Origin: Desulfobulbus propionicus
Lineage (GTDB): Bacteria > Desulfobacterota > Desulfobulbia > Desulfobulbales > Desulfobulbaceae
Direction of reading: 5' to 3'
DNA length: 64,000 bases
Assembly: GCA_002748735.1 (NCBI GenBank)
Contig: PDTC01000011.1
Coordinates: 1 to 64,000 of the forward strand
Made by a program: the position numbers and the translations under genes. The notes beneath the pieces were generated by a model. The model was not told where the DNA came from. It was given only the letters and a program-made list of their open reading frames with translations, and did not search any database. Shown here one piece after another: positions 63,078 through 64,000 of this stretch (positions are counted from its first letter, which is position 1; each line of letters begins with the position of its first letter).

Positions 63078-64000
63078 TTACGGCTGCCTGTCAGGCACCA
63101 GTGCGGGAGGATGTTCCGGGCTTGGCAGCGGCAGGATGAAATAAAAATTATTGCCCTCAGCGACCGGCTCGTAACCGACCTCTCCCCCATGCATCTCAAC
63201 AACATGACGAATGAAACTCAAACCATGCCCTGTGCCGGGGATTTCTTTGCTATCATCTCCACGAATCCCCTCCTGAAACAAACTGTAGCGATCCGTATCG
63301 ACAAGATGAGGTCCGGTGGAGAAGACATTAAATTTTATGCCCGGACGTCGCTGTGGTCCGAGATTATTGATAATTTCTCTTCCATAGGCAACCGCTTTCC
63401 TTGGTTTCCCCCGGTGATCAACAACCTCCTTGGTGTACTTTGCCGCATTGGAGAACAGATTGGCATACACCTGCGCCAGCAAACCGACATCAACCATGAG
63501 CTGAAACTCCTCGTCATACATGTTCATTGGACGTTCTACGGCAATACCAGCAGCTTCAAACCTGCGGTTGTAATGCTCCAGTTGGGGCTGGATCACCTCT
63601 TTCTCCACATAACAACGGCGGGGATGCAGCACCAGATGTCCCCGCTCAAAATGCTCTCTTCGAAAAAGGCTCTCAATGAAAAGACTGGTATTGGTATGGT
63701 GTTTGACCAGTTCCTGATGACAGTGAAACAGTTCGCTTTCCAGCTCTTCAAATGTTTCCAGCAACACCTCACTCCGATCCGGGATATCACTGACCAGTTG
63801 GCCAAGCTGGACTTTGAAATCAGCAAGTCTTTGCAACTTTTTTTTGAGCTGATTAAACAGGTGGCGAAAATAGATGTTGGGCACAATGATATTATGCTCA
63901 ATGTCCATCACCAGTGTGCTGATAAACTTGAGATGGTCGATATTTTGCAGTGCCATCAAACGATTCTCAAGATTATACCCGATTCGGTTGGCATACTTGA
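63078..64000 (-). CDS. Sensor histidine kinase, C-terminal part (partial)
   Basis: The coding frame runs to the window edge without a stop, so the N-terminus, and any sensor domain, is outside. The visible part has an H-box-like motif (MDIEHNIIVPNIYF) and a helical dimerisation stretch (LKKKLQRLADFKVQLGQL). The HATPase_c domain follows with the N-box VYANLFSNAAKYTKEV, the G boxes FQEGIRGDDSKEIPGTGHGLSFIRHVVEMHGG, and FYFILPLP at the end. An internal ATG at 63956 is probably not the start. It would phosphorylate a response regulator that is not in view. Confidence 0.85.
   Translation of the reverse strand, partial: KYANRIGYNLENRLMALQNIDHLKFISTLVMDIEHNIIVPNIYFRHLFNQLKKKLQRLADFKVQLGQLVSDIPDRSEVLLETFEELESELFHCHQELVKHHTNTSLFIESLFRREHFERGHLVLHPRRCYVEKEVIQPQLEHYNRRFEAAGIAVERPMNMYDEEFQLMVDVGLLAQVYANLFSNAAKYTKEVVDHRGKPRKAVAYGREIINNLGPQRRPGIKFNVFSTGPHLVDTDRYSLFQEGIRGDDSKEIPGTGHGLSFIRHVVEMHGGEVGYEPVAEGNNFYFILPLPSPEHPPALVPDRQP

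Overview
The window looks like a chromosomal segment of a dissimilatory sulfate reducer of the Desulfobacterota, most plausibly Desulfobulbales. The main support is the aprBA-qmoABC block (APS reductase plus its quinone-interacting membrane complex). A thrU-tyrU-glyT-thrT-tuf type tRNA/EF-Tu cluster, a Gram-negative LPS-core locus and a complete-looking pseudopilin type II secretion operon fit this. The family assignment is inference; no rRNA gene is present.

Layout. 1-681 (minus): start of tuf preceded by tRNA-Thr(GGT), Gly(TCC), Tyr(GTA) and Thr(TGT). 824-8619 (minus): aprB-aprA-qmoA-qmoB-qmoC with a candidate promoter, a leader hairpin, an aprA/qmoA terminator and a final terminator. 8983-17938 (minus): ftsK, nusB, ribH, ribBA, ribE, three TPR/HEAT genes and ribF. 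18041-22290 (plus): tRNA-Leu(CAG), a decayed DMT transporter fragment, a polar amino-acid ABC transporter, arfB and a TauE/SafE permease. 22350-23183 (minus): a rhodanese-ferritin fusion read through an in-frame UGA that replaces the catalytic cysteine, with a hairpin just downstream; it is best explained as a selenoprotein. 23660-27345 (plus): an MFS exporter and a lemA-TPM-TPM operon. 27374-28949: remnants of IS1595- and ISL3-family elements and a gene fragment.

29207-43757 (minus): a type II secretion operon read as delta-60-repeat protein, gspG-H-I-J-K-L-M-N-C-D-E, then an STN-domain protein with 32-residue tandem repeats. No gspF or gspO is seen. 44147-51811 (plus): a Trm112-like protein, phosphohexomutase, nifU-nifS, a PilB/GspE-type ATPase carrying a C-terminal cyclic-nucleotide-binding domain, and a glycosyltransferase. 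51808-62979 (minus): a tightly packed LPS-core/O-antigen operon (U32 peptidase, two GT9 heptosyltransferase-like genes, msbA, an O-antigen-ligase-like gene, three further glycosyltransferases and a methyltransferase). 63078-64000 (minus): the C-terminal part of a histidine kinase that runs off the window.

How it works together: AprBA reduces APS to sulfite with electrons delivered from the quinone pool by QmoABC. The TauE/SafE permease and the rhodanese-ferritin selenoprotein sit convergently and may handle reduced or oxidised sulfur species. The T2SS and LPS operons build the cell envelope and its export machinery. The observation most worth checking is the selenocysteine rhodanese-ferritin fusion. 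Next come the cyclic-nucleotide-binding pilus-type ATPase and the STN-repeat protein occupying the place after gspE.
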